From: Actinocatenispora thailandica
GTDB taxonomy: Bacteria; Actinomycetota; Actinomycetes; Mycobacteriales; Micromonosporaceae
DNA length: 64,000 nt
Direction: 5' to 3'
Assembly: GCF_016865425.1 (NCBI RefSeq)
Contig: NZ_AP023355.1
Coordinates: forward strand, 4,710,198-4,774,197
Shown here piece by piece: positions 19,213-28,407 of this stretch. The position numbers were made by a program, and so were the translations under genes. Numbering within the stretch: the first letter of the stretch is position 1; each line of letters starts with the position of its first letter. Under the pieces are notes generated by a model that made no database searches, had not been told where the DNA came from, and was given only the letters and a program-made list of their open reading frames with translations.

Positions 19213-21480
19213 ATGCGACGAGAGCGGAGAAGAAGGACGACGGCCGCGGTGCCCCGCCGCTGGCGCACGCTGCTGGCCGGCGGGACGGTGGCCGCGCTGC
19301 TCGGGCTGCCCGCGCCGGCAGGTGCGGCCCCGACGGCACCGATGACCGCGGCGGCGCTGCCCACCACCGGTAGCACGACCGTGACACTGCCGACCGGCGA
19401 CCACGTCACCGTCGACGGTGCCGGCAGCGGCACCCCGACCTACACCGTCGAACCGAGCCGGTACGGCGGCGTGCACTCGCTGCAGACCGCCGCCGGCGAC
19501 CACTACGTCGTGCCGGCGGTCGCCAGCCCCTACCTGGGCCGGCAACTGGACCTGTCGCTGTTCGACGTGACCACGATGGCCGCGCGCGGCATCGACGACG
19601 GGGCGCGGATCCCGGTCCGGTTGTCGTTCGCCGACGGGGTGACGCCGACGGCGCCGGCCGGGGTCACGTTCACCGCGGTGCACGGCACGTCCGCGCACGG
19701 GTACCTGACCGCGAAGTCGGCGAGCGCGTTCGCCGCCGCGGCCCGGCACCGGATCGGTGCGGACGTCGCCGCCGGCCGCGCGCCGGGCAGTACCCCGCTG
19801 TTCCCCGGGCTGACCAGGATGAGCCTGGATGCGCCGAGCGTCACGCCGGACACCGTGACGCCGCACTACCCGCTGCACACGTTGCAGGTCAACGGGATCG
19901 ACTCGGACGGCAACGCGCCGGACTACCTGCCGGTGTTCATCACCAACACGGACTCGATGGCCCGCGCGGACGTGGTCGTGGAGTTGCAGGGGTCGTCGGA
20001 GCGGGTGATGCTGCCGGCCGGGCACTACACCGCGGAGAGCTTCAGCGACGAGTTCGACGCGCAGGGCAACCAGACGAAGAACCTGACCGTCGTGATCAAC
20101 GACTTCACCGTCGCCGCCTCCACCACCCCCAGCCAGGTCACCGTCGACCTGCGTACCGCGACGTCGCCGGTCACCGTGCACTCGCCGAAACCGGCCGACC
20201 AGGACGTACTGCTGGTGACGTACTACCGTTTCGACGCGACCGGCGCCGGCATCGCGTTCCAGAACAGCCAGTGGAGCGACACGCCGATCTACGTCAACCC
20301 GCAGCCCGCGGCGACCACCGGCAGGCTGCACTACGTGGTGCAGTGGAGCGGCTCACCGGCCGATCACGCCTACCGGTACGACGTGGCGTTCGCCTCGGAC
20401 GACGGCGTCGCGGCCGACCAGAGCCACCAGGTGCGGCCGGATCAGCTCGCCACCGTGCATCACCACCTGTACGCCGACCCCGGTTTCCCCGGCGAGCGGG
20501 CGACCCTGCTCAGCGGGCCGACCGACGCACAGGTCGCACCGGAGTGGGGCGCGGCCAACCAGAGCAGCCCCGCCTACTCGTACTCGCTGCCGGCCGACGT
20601 CACGCAGTACGTCGGCACCGCGGACGGCGGGCAGTGGAGCTTCGGGTACGGCCCGCCGTGGACCGGCCTGTCCGGGGACGCGCACACCTACCGGGCCGGG
20701 CACGACTACTCGCTGAACTGGGGTCGCGGCCCGGTAGCCGCCGGGCTCGGCCAGTACACCGGCGCCCAGCACGTCTGCTACTCGTGCGGTGCCGGTGACG
20801 CGCTCTCGCTCGGGATGCCGGCGCAGCACGACAGCGTGCCGGACCACACCAGCGGCTCGTTCCGGAACCCGCCGGACGCCCACTTCACCCTGTACCGCAA
20901 CGGAACGAAGGTCGCCGACCAGGACGGCGCGCTCGGCGCCACGCTGACCGGGGTACCGGACGGCAGCGCCACCTACCGCGGGGTGCTCGACACGAGCCTG
21001 CCCAGCGACATCGGCTACACCCTGTCGACCGCGACGCACACCGAGGTGACCGTCCGGTACGCGCCGGGCGCCACCGGGCATCCGCTGTCGGCCGGCAACT
21101 ACTGCGCCGTGCAGGACGGTGACACGCCCTGCCAGGTGTTGCCGGTGCTGACCCTGAACTATCGGCTGGCGGTGGACCGCAGCAACACCAGTTCGGCCGC
21201 GATCCAGACGATGCGGCTGCGGGTCGGGCACGTCAGCTACGACGGCGTCGGGTCCTCCTCGCCGATCACCTCGGCGACGGTCGCCGTCTCCTTCGACCAC
21301 GGCGCCAGCTGGCGGCCCGCGGCCGTCGTCGGGGCGGCCGGCCGGTACGCGGTGGCCTGGCACAACCCGGCCGGTGCGGCGGGCACCGCGCCGATGTTGC
21401 GGGTGCGCGCCGCCGATGCGAACGGCGACGCGATCGACCAGACCGTCACCGCCGCGTACCAGCTCGCGGCGGCCCAGTGA
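19213..21480 (+). CDS. Large secreted protein with subtilase-propeptide-like N-terminus, no protease domain
   Basis: 755 residues with a signal peptide (RRWRTLLAGGTVAALLGLPAP, cleavage near AGA). Residues about 45-190 (TVTLPTGDHVTV, YVVPAVASPYL, LDLSLFDVTTMAA, IPVRLSF) resemble the N-terminal region of large Streptomyces S8 serine proteases. No Asp/His/Ser protease motifs follow. The rest is beta-rich, with pairs of cysteines (CYSCG; CAVQDGDTPC). The ATG at 19213 starts the signal peptide. It ends 20 bases before an S53 peptidase gene and is probably cotranscribed. It may be a protease partner, inhibitor or surface-binding protein; this is inference. Confidence 0.75.
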   Translation: MRRERRRRTTAAVPRRWRTLLAGGTVAALLGLPAPAGAAPTAPMTAAALPTTGSTTVTLPTGDHVTVDGAGSGTPTYTVEPSRYGGVHSLQTAAGDHYVVPAVASPYLGRQLDLSLFDVTTMAARGIDDGARIPVRLSFADGVTPTAPAGVTFTAVHGTSAHGYLTAKSASAFAAAARHRIGADVAAGRAPGSTPLFPGLTRMSLDAPSVTPDTVTPHYPLHTLQVNGIDSDGNAPDYLPVFITNTDSMARADVVVELQGSSERVMLPAGHYTAESFSDEFDAQGNQTKNLTVVINDFTVAASTTPSQVTVDLRTATSPVTVHSPKPADQDVLLVTYYRFDATGAGIAFQNSQWSDTPIYVNPQPAATTGRLHYVVQWSGSPADHAYRYDVAFASDDGVAADQSHQVRPDQLATVHHHLYADPGFPGERATLLSGPTDAQVAPEWGAANQSSPAYSYSLPADVTQYVGTADGGQWSFGYGPPWTGLSGDAHTYRAGHDYSLNWGRGPVAAGLGQYTGAQHVCYSCGAGDALSLGMPAQHDSVPDHTSGSFRNPPDAHFTLYRNGTKVADQDGALGATLTGVPDGSATYRGVLDTSLPSDIGYTLSTATHTEVTVRYAPGATGHPLSAGNYCAVQDGDTPCQVLPVLTLNYRLAVDRSNTSSAAIQTMRLRVGHVSYDGVGSSSPITSATVAVSFDHGASWRPAAVVGAAGRYAVAWHNPAGAAGTAPMLRVRAADANGDAIDQTVTAAYQLAAAQ

Positions 21481-21500
21481 ACCCCTCGGAGGTGACCAGG

Positions 21501-22691
21501 ATGCGAAGCTTCCCGATCGGCCGTACCGCACTGGTGACGGCACTGATCGCCGCGGCGGCCGGGCTGTCCGGTGCTACCGCACCGGCGACGGCGAGCAGCG
21601 CCTCCGGTGCGGTGCGCGACGTCTGCCCCACCGCCCGGCCCGGTCAGGTCCGCTGCCTGGCGAAGGTCCGCACCGACCGGCACGGCGGGCGCGGCGTCCG
21701 CGATCTGGCGGCGCCGCCCGCCGGGTACGGCCCGGCCGACCTGCGGTCCGCCTACGACCTGCCAGCCACCGGCGGGGCGAACCAGACCGTCGCCGTCGTG
21801 GACGCGGGCGACGCCGCGAACGCCGAGGCAGACCTCGCCGTCTACCGGGACACGTACGGACTGCCCGCGTGCACCACGGCCAACGGCTGCTTCCGGAAGG
21901 TCAACCAGGCCGGCCAGCCGAGCCCGCTGCCGGACGACCAGGGCTGGTCGGTCGAGATCGCGCTGGACCTGGACATGGTGTCCGCGGCCTGCCCCGACTG
22001 CCACATCCTGCTGGTCGAGGCCGACGACGCCGGCTACGGCCCGATGGCCGCCGCGGTGGACACCGCCGCCGCGCTCGGCGCCACCGAGATCTCCAACAGC
22101 TACGGGGGCGGTGACTACAACGGCGTCGACCAGTACGCGGCGAGCTACCGGCATCCCGGTGTCGCGGTCGTCGCGTCCTCCGGCGACTCCGGCTACGGCA
22201 ACCCGTCCGCCCCGGCCGAGTACCCGAGTGTCGTCGCGGTCGGCGGGACCAGCCTGCGCCGCGCCGACAACGCCCGCGGCTGGTCGGAAAGCGCCTGGAG
22301 CGCGTCGGGGACCGGATGCTCGGCCTACCTCGCCAAACCGGCCTGGCAACACGACCCGAACTGCCCCAACCGGATGATCGCCGACATCGCGGCGGTCGCG
22401 GACCCGGACACCGGGCTGGCGGTGTACGAGACCGGGCAGGCGACCGGCTGGATCGTGGTCGGCGGCACCAGCGCGTCGTCCCCGCTGGTCGCCGGGATCA
22501 TCGCGCTGGCCGGCAATCCGGACCGCTACCCGGACGCGTCGTACTTCTACGCGCACGCCGACCAACTGCACGACATCGTCACCGGCGCCTCCAGCGGGAT
22601 CGACTGCGGTGGCGACTACCTGTGTACCGCCCTGCCCGGTTACGACGGGCTGACCGGCAACGGCACGCCGAACGGCATCGCCGCCTTCTGA
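21501..22691 (+). CDS. Secreted S53 (sedolisin) family serine peptidase lacking a long propeptide
   Basis: 396 residues with a signal peptide to about residue 32. The sedolisin residues are present: E152 and D156 (WSVEIALDLD), oxyanion D229 (SSGDSG) and nucleophile S324 (GGTSASSP). A late GYDGLTGNGTPNG block matches the C-terminal calcium region. Most sedolisins carry a propeptide of about 150-200 residues; here only about 40 residues separate the signal from the catalytic domain. The ATG at 21501 has GGAGG 9 bases upstream; a GTG at 21477 overlapping the previous stop codon is the alternative. It works outside the cell. Confidence 0.88.
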   Translation: MRSFPIGRTALVTALIAAAAGLSGATAPATASSASGAVRDVCPTARPGQVRCLAKVRTDRHGGRGVRDLAAPPAGYGPADLRSAYDLPATGGANQTVAVVDAGDAANAEADLAVYRDTYGLPACTTANGCFRKVNQAGQPSPLPDDQGWSVEIALDLDMVSAACPDCHILLVEADDAGYGPMAAAVDTAAALGATEISNSYGGGDYNGVDQYAASYRHPGVAVVASSGDSGYGNPSAPAEYPSVVAVGGTSLRRADNARGWSESAWSASGTGCSAYLAKPAWQHDPNCPNRMIADIAAVADPDTGLAVYETGQATGWIVVGGTSASSPLVAGIIALAGNPDRYPDASYFYAHADQLHDIVTGASSGIDCGGDYLCTALPGYDGLTGNGTPNGIAAF

Positions 22692-22975
22692 CCCGTCCCG
22701 GCAGCGGCCGGTACGGCAGGTGCCACCGACCGCCGGCCACCGGTCCGGTACGGCGGGTGCCCCGGGCAGTGCGGCTGCGGCTGCGGCTGCGGCTGCCCAG
22801 GGTGGCCGACCGCCCGACCGACCGACCGCCCGGGGCACCCGTGCCCCGCCACCCGCGCACAGAGCAGGGCACGGAGCCGGGACCGGGGCACGGCGCCGGG
22901 GGCACGCCAGGACCGGGCCACCGCGCCAGGAGCGGGGCGCCCGGAGCGGGGGCCGGGCCGCGGGTCGAGAGGCGG

Positions 22976-23983
22976 TCAGGCCAGCGCGATGAGCACGACG
23001 GTGCCGGCCGCGGCGGCGAGGCCGACGGCCTGCCCGCGGCCGATCCGCTCCCGCAGCACCAGCATCGCGGCCAGCACGGTCAGCGCCGGGTACAGCGAGG
23101 TGACCACGGCCGCGATGGACAGCAGCGTGCGGTGGGTGGCGAGGACGAACAGCACGGTGGCGCCGCCACCGAGCACGCCGACGCTGGCACCCGGGGCGAC
23201 CTGGCGGGCCGGCAGCCGCAGGGCGGCGCCGACCAGCAGCGCGGCGAGCAGGATCGTGCCGGTGGCGACCAGCTGCCCGGCGGCGAGCGGCCACAGCCCG
23301 GCGTCGTGCGGCACCCGGTCGAGCGCCACGAACAGCAGCGCGAAGCCGGCCCCGGCCAGCAACCCGTCGACCACCCCGGAGCGTCGCTTCGCGGGCGGGG
23401 CCGACGGCCCGCGGGCCGGTGACCCCGGCCTCCCGGCAGGGCCCGGCACGGTGGTACCCGACACCGCCGGGTCCGCCACCATGGCCGGCGACGCGGAGCC
23501 GGACACGGCCGCGGCGCGCGGGGCCGGGGCGGCGGGCTGCGGCCCGGCCGGGGCATCCGCGCCGCGGGAGATGAGCGCGACGGCCGGGAGCGCGAGCAGG
23601 ATGCCGGCGACCGCCAGCGGCGCCGGCCGGTCCCCCTCGGCGACCCCGACCAGTACCGGCAGCCCGGCGGAACCGACCGCGGACAGCGGCGCCACCACGC
23701 TCATCCGGGCCGAGCCCAGGCCGCGGTAAAGGAACACGGTGCCCAGGCCGTTGCCGATGCCGGACAGCGCGCCCCAGGCGAGCGCCGCCGCCGCCGGCAG
23801 GCCGTTCCCGGCGATCGCGGCGACCGCCGCCACGACGAACAGTGCCGCGCACTGCGCCACGACCGCCACCGCGTACGGGCTGGCACGCCGGGACAGCAGC
23901 CCGCCGAGGAAGTCCGAGCTGCCGTAGCAGGCGGCGGCGCAGAGCGCGAGGACGATACCCACGACCAGAAACCTACGTGCCAC
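22976..23983 (-). CDS. EamA/DMT family transporter
   Basis: 335 residues with ten predicted membrane helices in two EamA halves. The first half shows ACYGSSDFLGGLL, and the second ends with ALTVLAAMLVLRERIGRGQ. A low-complexity Ala/Pro linker of about 50 residues (near residues 145-200) joins the halves and is unusual for the family. The GTG at 23983 starts the protein; a second GTG 7 codons later is possible. It probably exports amino acids or other metabolites. The GC-rich gap 22692-22975 upstream of its end holds GCGGCT and GACC micro-repeats and no gene. Confidence 0.86.
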   Translation of the reverse strand: MARRFLVVGIVLALCAAACYGSSDFLGGLLSRRASPYAVAVVAQCAALFVVAAVAAIAGNGLPAAAALAWGALSGIGNGLGTVFLYRGLGSARMSVVAPLSAVGSAGLPVLVGVAEGDRPAPLAVAGILLALPAVALISRGADAPAGPQPAAPAPRAAAVSGSASPAMVADPAVSGTTVPGPAGRPGSPARGPSAPPAKRRSGVVDGLLAGAGFALLFVALDRVPHDAGLWPLAAGQLVATGTILLAALLVGAALRLPARQVAPGASVGVLGGGATVLFVLATHRTLLSIAAVVTSLYPALTVLAAMLVLRERIGRGQAVGLAAAAGTVVLIALA

Positions 23984-24046
23984 CCCGGACAGCCTTGGCG
24001 CACCGCCCGGAATCCGGCGCGGGCCGGGACGCCCGGCCGGGCCCGG

Positions 24047-24607
24047 TCAGGCGGTGGCCTCGCCGAGCCGGAGCGGGTCGGTGCGCTGCGCGGGCAGGCC
24101 GAGCCAGGACGCCCAGCGCGGATCCGGGGTGCGGTGCCCGAGCACCCGCCAGGCCGGGCCGGTCGGTGCGACCGGCGCGGTCCGCAGCCGCCAACCCATC
24201 TCGGCCGGGGTGCGATCGCCCTTGCGGTGGTTGCACCGCGCGCACGCGGCCACCACGTTCTCCCAGGCGTGCGGCCCGCCGCGGCTGCGTGGCAGCACGT
24301 GGTCGATGGTCTCGGCGGGACCGTCGCAGTACGCGCAGACCCCGCGGTCCCGGGCGAAGATCGCACGGCGGGTCATGCCGATGTGCGCCCGGTACGGCAC
24401 CCGGACGTACCGGGTGAGCCGGACCACGCACGGGGTCGGCAGGACACGTCTGGCGCTGTGCAGGAATCCGTCGCCGTCGCTGACCGCGGTCGCCTTGGCG
24501 GCGAGCACCAGCACGGCGGCCCGGCGCACCGACACGACGCACATCGGCTCGTACGTCGCGTTGAGCACCAACGCCCCGTAGCTGGTGGAGGGCCGTAACC
24601 CGGACAT
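24047..24607 (-). CDS. HNH endonuclease family protein (Rv2469c-like)
   Basis: 186 residues. The zinc cysteines are C91/C94 (CAYC) and C122/C125 (CARC). They bracket the HNH core: D102-H103 (IDHVLPRSRGG), N117 and H127 (CNHRKG). The conserved N-terminal block LVLNATYEPMCVVSVRRA identifies the widespread actinobacterial HNH protein family. M. tuberculosis has its copy (Rv2469c) in the same place between Rv2468c and glbO. It is an ordinary chromosomal gene of unknown nuclease role. The ATG at 24607 has GGAGGTGG upstream. Confidence 0.9.
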   Translation of the reverse strand: MSGLRPSTSYGALVLNATYEPMCVVSVRRAAVLVLAAKATAVSDGDGFLHSARRVLPTPCVVRLTRYVRVPYRAHIGMTRRAIFARDRGVCAYCDGPAETIDHVLPRSRGGPHAWENVVAACARCNHRKGDRTPAEMGWRLRTAPVAPTGPAWRVLGHRTPDPRWASWLGLPAQRTDPLRLGEATA

Positions 24608-24827
24608 CGCCCCACCTCCGTCCGCGCCCATCCTCCCCGACCAGGGCGCCGGATGCACGTACTAATCGGGTTACGAACCGAGCGGCCGAGCCGCCGCGAG
24701 GTCGGACGGCGGGGCGGAGGTGGTGTGCGCGCGGCGCCGGCGGTCACGTACCGTCGGCGCGGCGCCCGGTCGCTCCGACCGCCGATCGCGGCGTCCCGTG
24801 ACGACCCGCTACCGAGGGAAGGTGCCC

Positions 24828-25865
24828 ATGTTGTCCGCGGAAGCGCTGGTTTCCGCTGCGCCGCTCGCCCTGAAACTGGCCGGCAAACCCGACTGCGCGA
24901 ACGATCCGAACTCGTTCTGCCAGACCGTGTGGAACTGGACCGGCCACAATCCGAGCCTCGGCTGGCTCGCCGCGAGCAGTGAATGGCTGCTGGTCAAGCC
25001 GTTCCGGATCATCCTGATCCTGGTCGTGGCGCTGCTGGTGCGCTGGTTCCTGCACCGGATGATCCGACGGTTCACCCGGAGCAAGGACAACTACAGCACC
25101 CCGGCGGTACTGCGTCCGCTGAAGGAGCGGGTGGACGCGTCGCTCCGGGAGAACGGCGTGCTGTCCGAGCGGCGTCGGCAACGCTCCGCGACGATCGGAT
25201 CGGTGCTGCGCAACGTCACCTCGATCGTGGTCTTCTCGATCGCCGTGATGATGATCCTCAGCGAGCTGGGGATGGACCTCGCGCCGCTGCTGGCCAGCGC
25301 CGGCATCGCCGGCGTCGCCCTCGGTTTCGGCGCGCAGTCGCTGGTCAAGGACGTCATCTCCGGCATGTTCATGCTGCTGGAGGACCAGTACGGGGTGGGC
25401 GACCTGATCAACGTGGGTGAGGTGACCGGCACCGTGGAGGCGGTCGGCCTGCGCATCACCACGGTGCGCGACGTCGCGGGTGTGTTGTGGTACATCCGCA
25501 ACGGCGAGGTGATCCGGATCGGCAACTACAGCCAGAGCTGGGCCATGGTGATCATCGACGTGCCGGTCGGGTTCGGTGCGCCGGTCGGCGAGGCCACCGA
25601 CGCGTTGCAGCGCGCCGCCGACTCGCTCGGCGACGACGCGGACTGGTCCGCCGACTTCATCGACAAGCCCGAGGTGCTGGGCGTGCAGCAACTGACCCCG
25701 GAGGGCGCGGTGCTCCGGGTGACCGCGAAGACCACCTCGGACGGGCAGTGGAAGGTGGGCCGCGAACTGCGCCGGCGGATCGTCGCCGAGATGGAGCAGG
25801 CCGGCGTGGCACTCGGGCTGGATCTGCGCCGCTTCCTGGGCCAGGAAGAGGACGGGCTCCGGTAG
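24828..25865 (+). CDS. MscS-family mechanosensitive ion channel
   Basis: 345 residues. Helices lie near residues 57-78 and 132-152, then the pore-lining helix (LLASAGIAGVALGFGAQSL, about 155-175). After this come the conserved VKDVISGMFMLLEDQYGVGD segment and a beta/alpha-beta vestibule domain. It releases solutes on hypo-osmotic shock. The ATG at 24828 is preceded by GAGGGAAGG; the frame extends 36 codons upstream without similarity. It is divergent from the HNH gene. It is not part of the mycobacterial neighbourhood. Confidence 0.93.
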   Translation: MLSAEALVSAAPLALKLAGKPDCANDPNSFCQTVWNWTGHNPSLGWLAASSEWLLVKPFRIILILVVALLVRWFLHRMIRRFTRSKDNYSTPAVLRPLKERVDASLRENGVLSERRRQRSATIGSVLRNVTSIVVFSIAVMMILSELGMDLAPLLASAGIAGVALGFGAQSLVKDVISGMFMLLEDQYGVGDLINVGEVTGTVEAVGLRITTVRDVAGVLWYIRNGEVIRIGNYSQSWAMVIIDVPVGFGAPVGEATDALQRAADSLGDDADWSADFIDKPEVLGVQQLTPEGAVLRVTAKTTSDGQWKVGRELRRRIVAEMEQAGVALGLDLRRFLGQEEDGLR

Positions 25866-26300
25866 TCGCGCCCGAAGCCGGTGGCGGGCGAAACCCGCCG
25901 GTCGCCGGTGGCGGGCGAGAAACCCGCCGGTCGCCGGCGTCGGCCGCACCCGACCGCAGGACCAGGCCGGTGCGCGGCGGAGCACCGCTGGGCCGAGGCC
26001 GGGCCGAGACATCGACGGAGATCGTTACGACGTCGAGCGAATCGCGACCGAACGGTGACCGGACGGAAGTCGGATAGCAACGTCGCGTCGACGACCCCTG
26101 TGACCTGGGGAATCGTTGCAGAGCGTGCGGACGCCTCCGGGAAAGTGGTTCATATACCGCGGCTGACTTACAGACTGTGAAATGCACTGCGGATCCTTGT
26201 TAACCACACCTCGTCCGTTCGGACTACCGATACGCCCACCAATCGGGCAGACTCGGACCTGCGAGGTTGCGCGCGCCACAGCCGAGGAGGGAACGGGGAC
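25866..26300. other. 435-bp intergenic region with duplicated hairpin
   Basis: Just after mscS, a hairpin GGCGGG-CGAAA-CCCGCC (25883-25899) is repeated at 25910-25928 within a 27-bp near-direct repeat, and probably terminates mscS. The middle (25960-26130) is plain GC-rich sequence. From about 26130 to 26240 the GC content drops (GTTAAC, TTACAG), which marks the likely promoter zone of the following MFS gene. I cannot assign -35 and -10 boxes with confidence. No gene is seen. Confidence 0.6.
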
Positions 26301-27749
26301 GTGTCCGAAGAGCCAGGTCAGGCCGGGGCGGGCCGGCCGGCGGAGGATCCACCGGACACGACCGACGACGACCCGGAGCGGCCCGCGACCTACCGCGAGG
26401 TGTTCGCGGTCCGTGAGTTCCGCGCGGTGTTCGGCGCGAGCGCGCTGTCCTCGGTCGGCGACTACCTGGGGCGCGTCGCGCTGGCGGCGTTGATCTACCA
26501 CGCGACCGGCTCGGCGCTCGCCTCCGCGGCCGGCTTCGCCGTGACCTACCTGCCCTGGCTGACCGGCGCGCCGGTGCTCGTCGCGCTGGCCGAGCGATAC
26601 CCGTACCGGCGGGTGATGCTCGGCTGCGACCTGGCCCGGATGCTGATCGTCGGGGTGGCGGCGATCCCCGGCGTGCCGCTGCTGCTGTTACCGGTGCTGA
26701 TGTACGTCTCGGCGATGCTGACGCCGCCGTTCGACTCCAGCCGCTCGGCGATGCTGCCGCAGATCCTGACCGGCGACCGCTACGTGCTCGGGCTGTCCAT
26801 CACCGGGGTGCTCAACCAGGCCACCCAGGTCGGCGGGTACGCGGCCGGTGGCCTGATCTCCGCGGTCGATCCGCGGCTCGCGCTGCTCGTCGACGCCGCC
26901 ACCTTCGGCGTGTCCGCGCTGCTGATCCGGTCCTGGGTGCGGGCCCGGCCGGCGGTGCCGCGGCTGCGGACCGACACCAGCCTGCTGCGGGACACCGCGG
27001 AGGGGTTCACCGTGGTGTTCGGTACCCCGGTGCTGCGCGCGATCGCGGTGGTGATCCTGGCCGGTGCGGCGTTCGCGATCCTGCCGGAGGGGCTGGCCGC
27101 GAGCTGGTCCGGCGAACTCGGTACCGGCGCCCGCGGGCAGGGGTTGATCATGGCGGCGATGCCGATCGGTGCCGCCGTCGGCGGGGTCGTGATCGGCCGG
27201 CTGGTGCCGCCCGGCCCGCGCCGCAAGTTGATCCGCCCGCTCGCGGCGCTGGTGCCGCTGTCGCTGGTCGCGGCGCTGCTGTCGCCGCCGCTGGTGGTGG
27301 TGATGGTGTTGACCGCCCTCACCGGCTTCGCGATGTCGGTGATCATCCCGGCGAACGGGCTGTTCGTGCAGGCCCTGCCGAACGGCTACCGGGCCCGCGC
27401 GTTCGGCGTGATGCAGGGCGGCCTGCAACTCGTGCAGGGTGGTGCGATCGTGGTCGCCGGCGCGATCGCCGACCACGTCGGGGTCTCCCGTACGGTCGGG
27501 TTGTGGTCGTTGCTGGGCCTGCTGGTGATGGGCCTGGTCTCGATGCTGTGGCCGAAGTCCGGCACCTTCGACAAGGCGTTCGCGGAGACGCGGGCGCAGA
27601 ACGAGGCGGCCGCGGAGGCCGCGGAGCAGCGCAGCCGGGAGTCGGACGACGCGGGTGCGGCCTCGGCCAGCCAGGACACGTCCGGGCGCCGGGTCGGCCC
27701 GGTGCAGTCGCGCCGCCGCACCGGCCGGGTCGGCGCCGAGCATCCGTGA
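26301..27749 (+). CDS. MFS transporter (drug-efflux type)
   Basis: 482 residues with about 12 helices flanked by hydrophilic tails: a roughly 35-residue acidic N-terminus and a charged tail of about 60 residues. The first helix begins YREVFAVREFRAVFGASALSSVGD, a pattern of MFS_3/enterobactin-exporter-like proteins. The helix 2-3 loop reads ALAERYPYRRVMLGCDLARM. The GTG at 26301 has GGAGGG 10-15 bases upstream. It stands before glbO in the same direction, 157 bp away. The substrate is unknown. Confidence 0.9.
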   Translation: MSEEPGQAGAGRPAEDPPDTTDDDPERPATYREVFAVREFRAVFGASALSSVGDYLGRVALAALIYHATGSALASAAGFAVTYLPWLTGAPVLVALAERYPYRRVMLGCDLARMLIVGVAAIPGVPLLLLPVLMYVSAMLTPPFDSSRSAMLPQILTGDRYVLGLSITGVLNQATQVGGYAAGGLISAVDPRLALLVDAATFGVSALLIRSWVRARPAVPRLRTDTSLLRDTAEGFTVVFGTPVLRAIAVVILAGAAFAILPEGLAASWSGELGTGARGQGLIMAAMPIGAAVGGVVIGRLVPPGPRRKLIRPLAALVPLSLVAALLSPPLVVVMVLTALTGFAMSVIIPANGLFVQALPNGYRARAFGVMQGGLQLVQGGAIVVAGAIADHVGVSRTVGLWSLLGLLVMGLVSMLWPKSGTFDKAFAETRAQNEAAAEAAEQRSRESDDAGAASASQDTSGRRVGPVQSRRRTGRVGAEHP

Positions 27750-27906
27750 CGCCGGGCCTTGCGGGCCGGTCGGAGCACCCAGCAGCCAACACGTGCCCTC
27801 GGCGGGGCTTGCTGAGCGGCGCGGCGCGGCGGTGTGAGGCGGGTCTCGTCGGTGGTGGGCCGGGCGGCCTGGCGGGCGGCCGGGGTGGCACTGGCACCAT
27901 GGAGGC

Positions 27907-28329
27907 GTGTCCGATCAACCGATCCCGATCTCCACGGGTTCCGCCGCGCAGCCGACCGTGACGTTCTACGACGCGGTCGGCGGGGCGCCGACGTTCCGCA
28001 AGCTGGTGGACGAGTTCTACGCCGGCGTCGCGGACGACCCGGTGCTGCGCCCGATGTACCCGGAGGAGGACCTCGGCCCGGCCGCGGACCGGTTGCGGAT
28101 GTTCCTGGAGCAGTACTGGGGCGGCCCGCACACCTACTCCGACCAGCGCGGACATCCGCGGCTGCGGATGCGGCACGCGCCGTTCCGGATCGGCCCGGTG
28201 CAGCGTGACGCCTGGCTCGCCCGGATGCGCAGCGCGGTGGACAGCCTCGGCCTCGCCCCGGAGTACGAGGCGGAGCTGTGGACCTACCTGGCGCGCGCGG
28301 CAGAGTTCATGGTGAACTCGCCGGACTGA
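27907..28329 (+). CDS. glbO: Truncated haemoglobin O (group II globin)
   Basis: 140 residues, very similar to M. tuberculosis GlbO (Rv2470): [33 protein letters not shown] and RMRHAPF. Key haem-pocket residues are in place: Y38 (B10), Y51 (CD1), proximal H90 (F8) and W103 (G8). It binds oxygen tightly and is linked to respiration and NO or peroxide handling. The GTG at 27907 starts a short disordered tail. It is followed by aglA, the same order as Rv2470-Rv2471. Confidence 0.95.
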   Translation: MSDQPIPISTGSAAQPTVTFYDAVGGAPTFRKLVDEFYAGVADDPVLRPMYPEEDLGPAADRLRMFLEQYWGGPHTYSDQRGHPRLRMRHAPFRIGPVQRDAWLARMRSAVDSLGLAPEYEAELWTYLARAAEFMVNSPD

Positions 28330-28373
28330 CCCCCCCGATACGAATCGGATCGGCGCGCCTGCGTCGGCCCGGT

Positions 28374-28388
28374 TTTTGAACGTTAAAA
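28374..28388. promoter_or_regulatory. Candidate LacI-type operator upstream of alpha-glucosidase
   Basis: TTTTGAACGTTAAAA is nearly palindromic around the central ACGT and stands out by its A/T content. It ends 19 bases before the GTG of the alpha-glucosidase, followed by an AAGGAGG ribosome site. The TTGAACG half resembles the sites near the lacI gene of this window (TTGACCGTTCAA), but the spacing differs, so another LacI protein may bind. Confidence 0.5.
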
Positions 28389-28407
28389 CCCCTCACAAGG
28401 AGGCACA

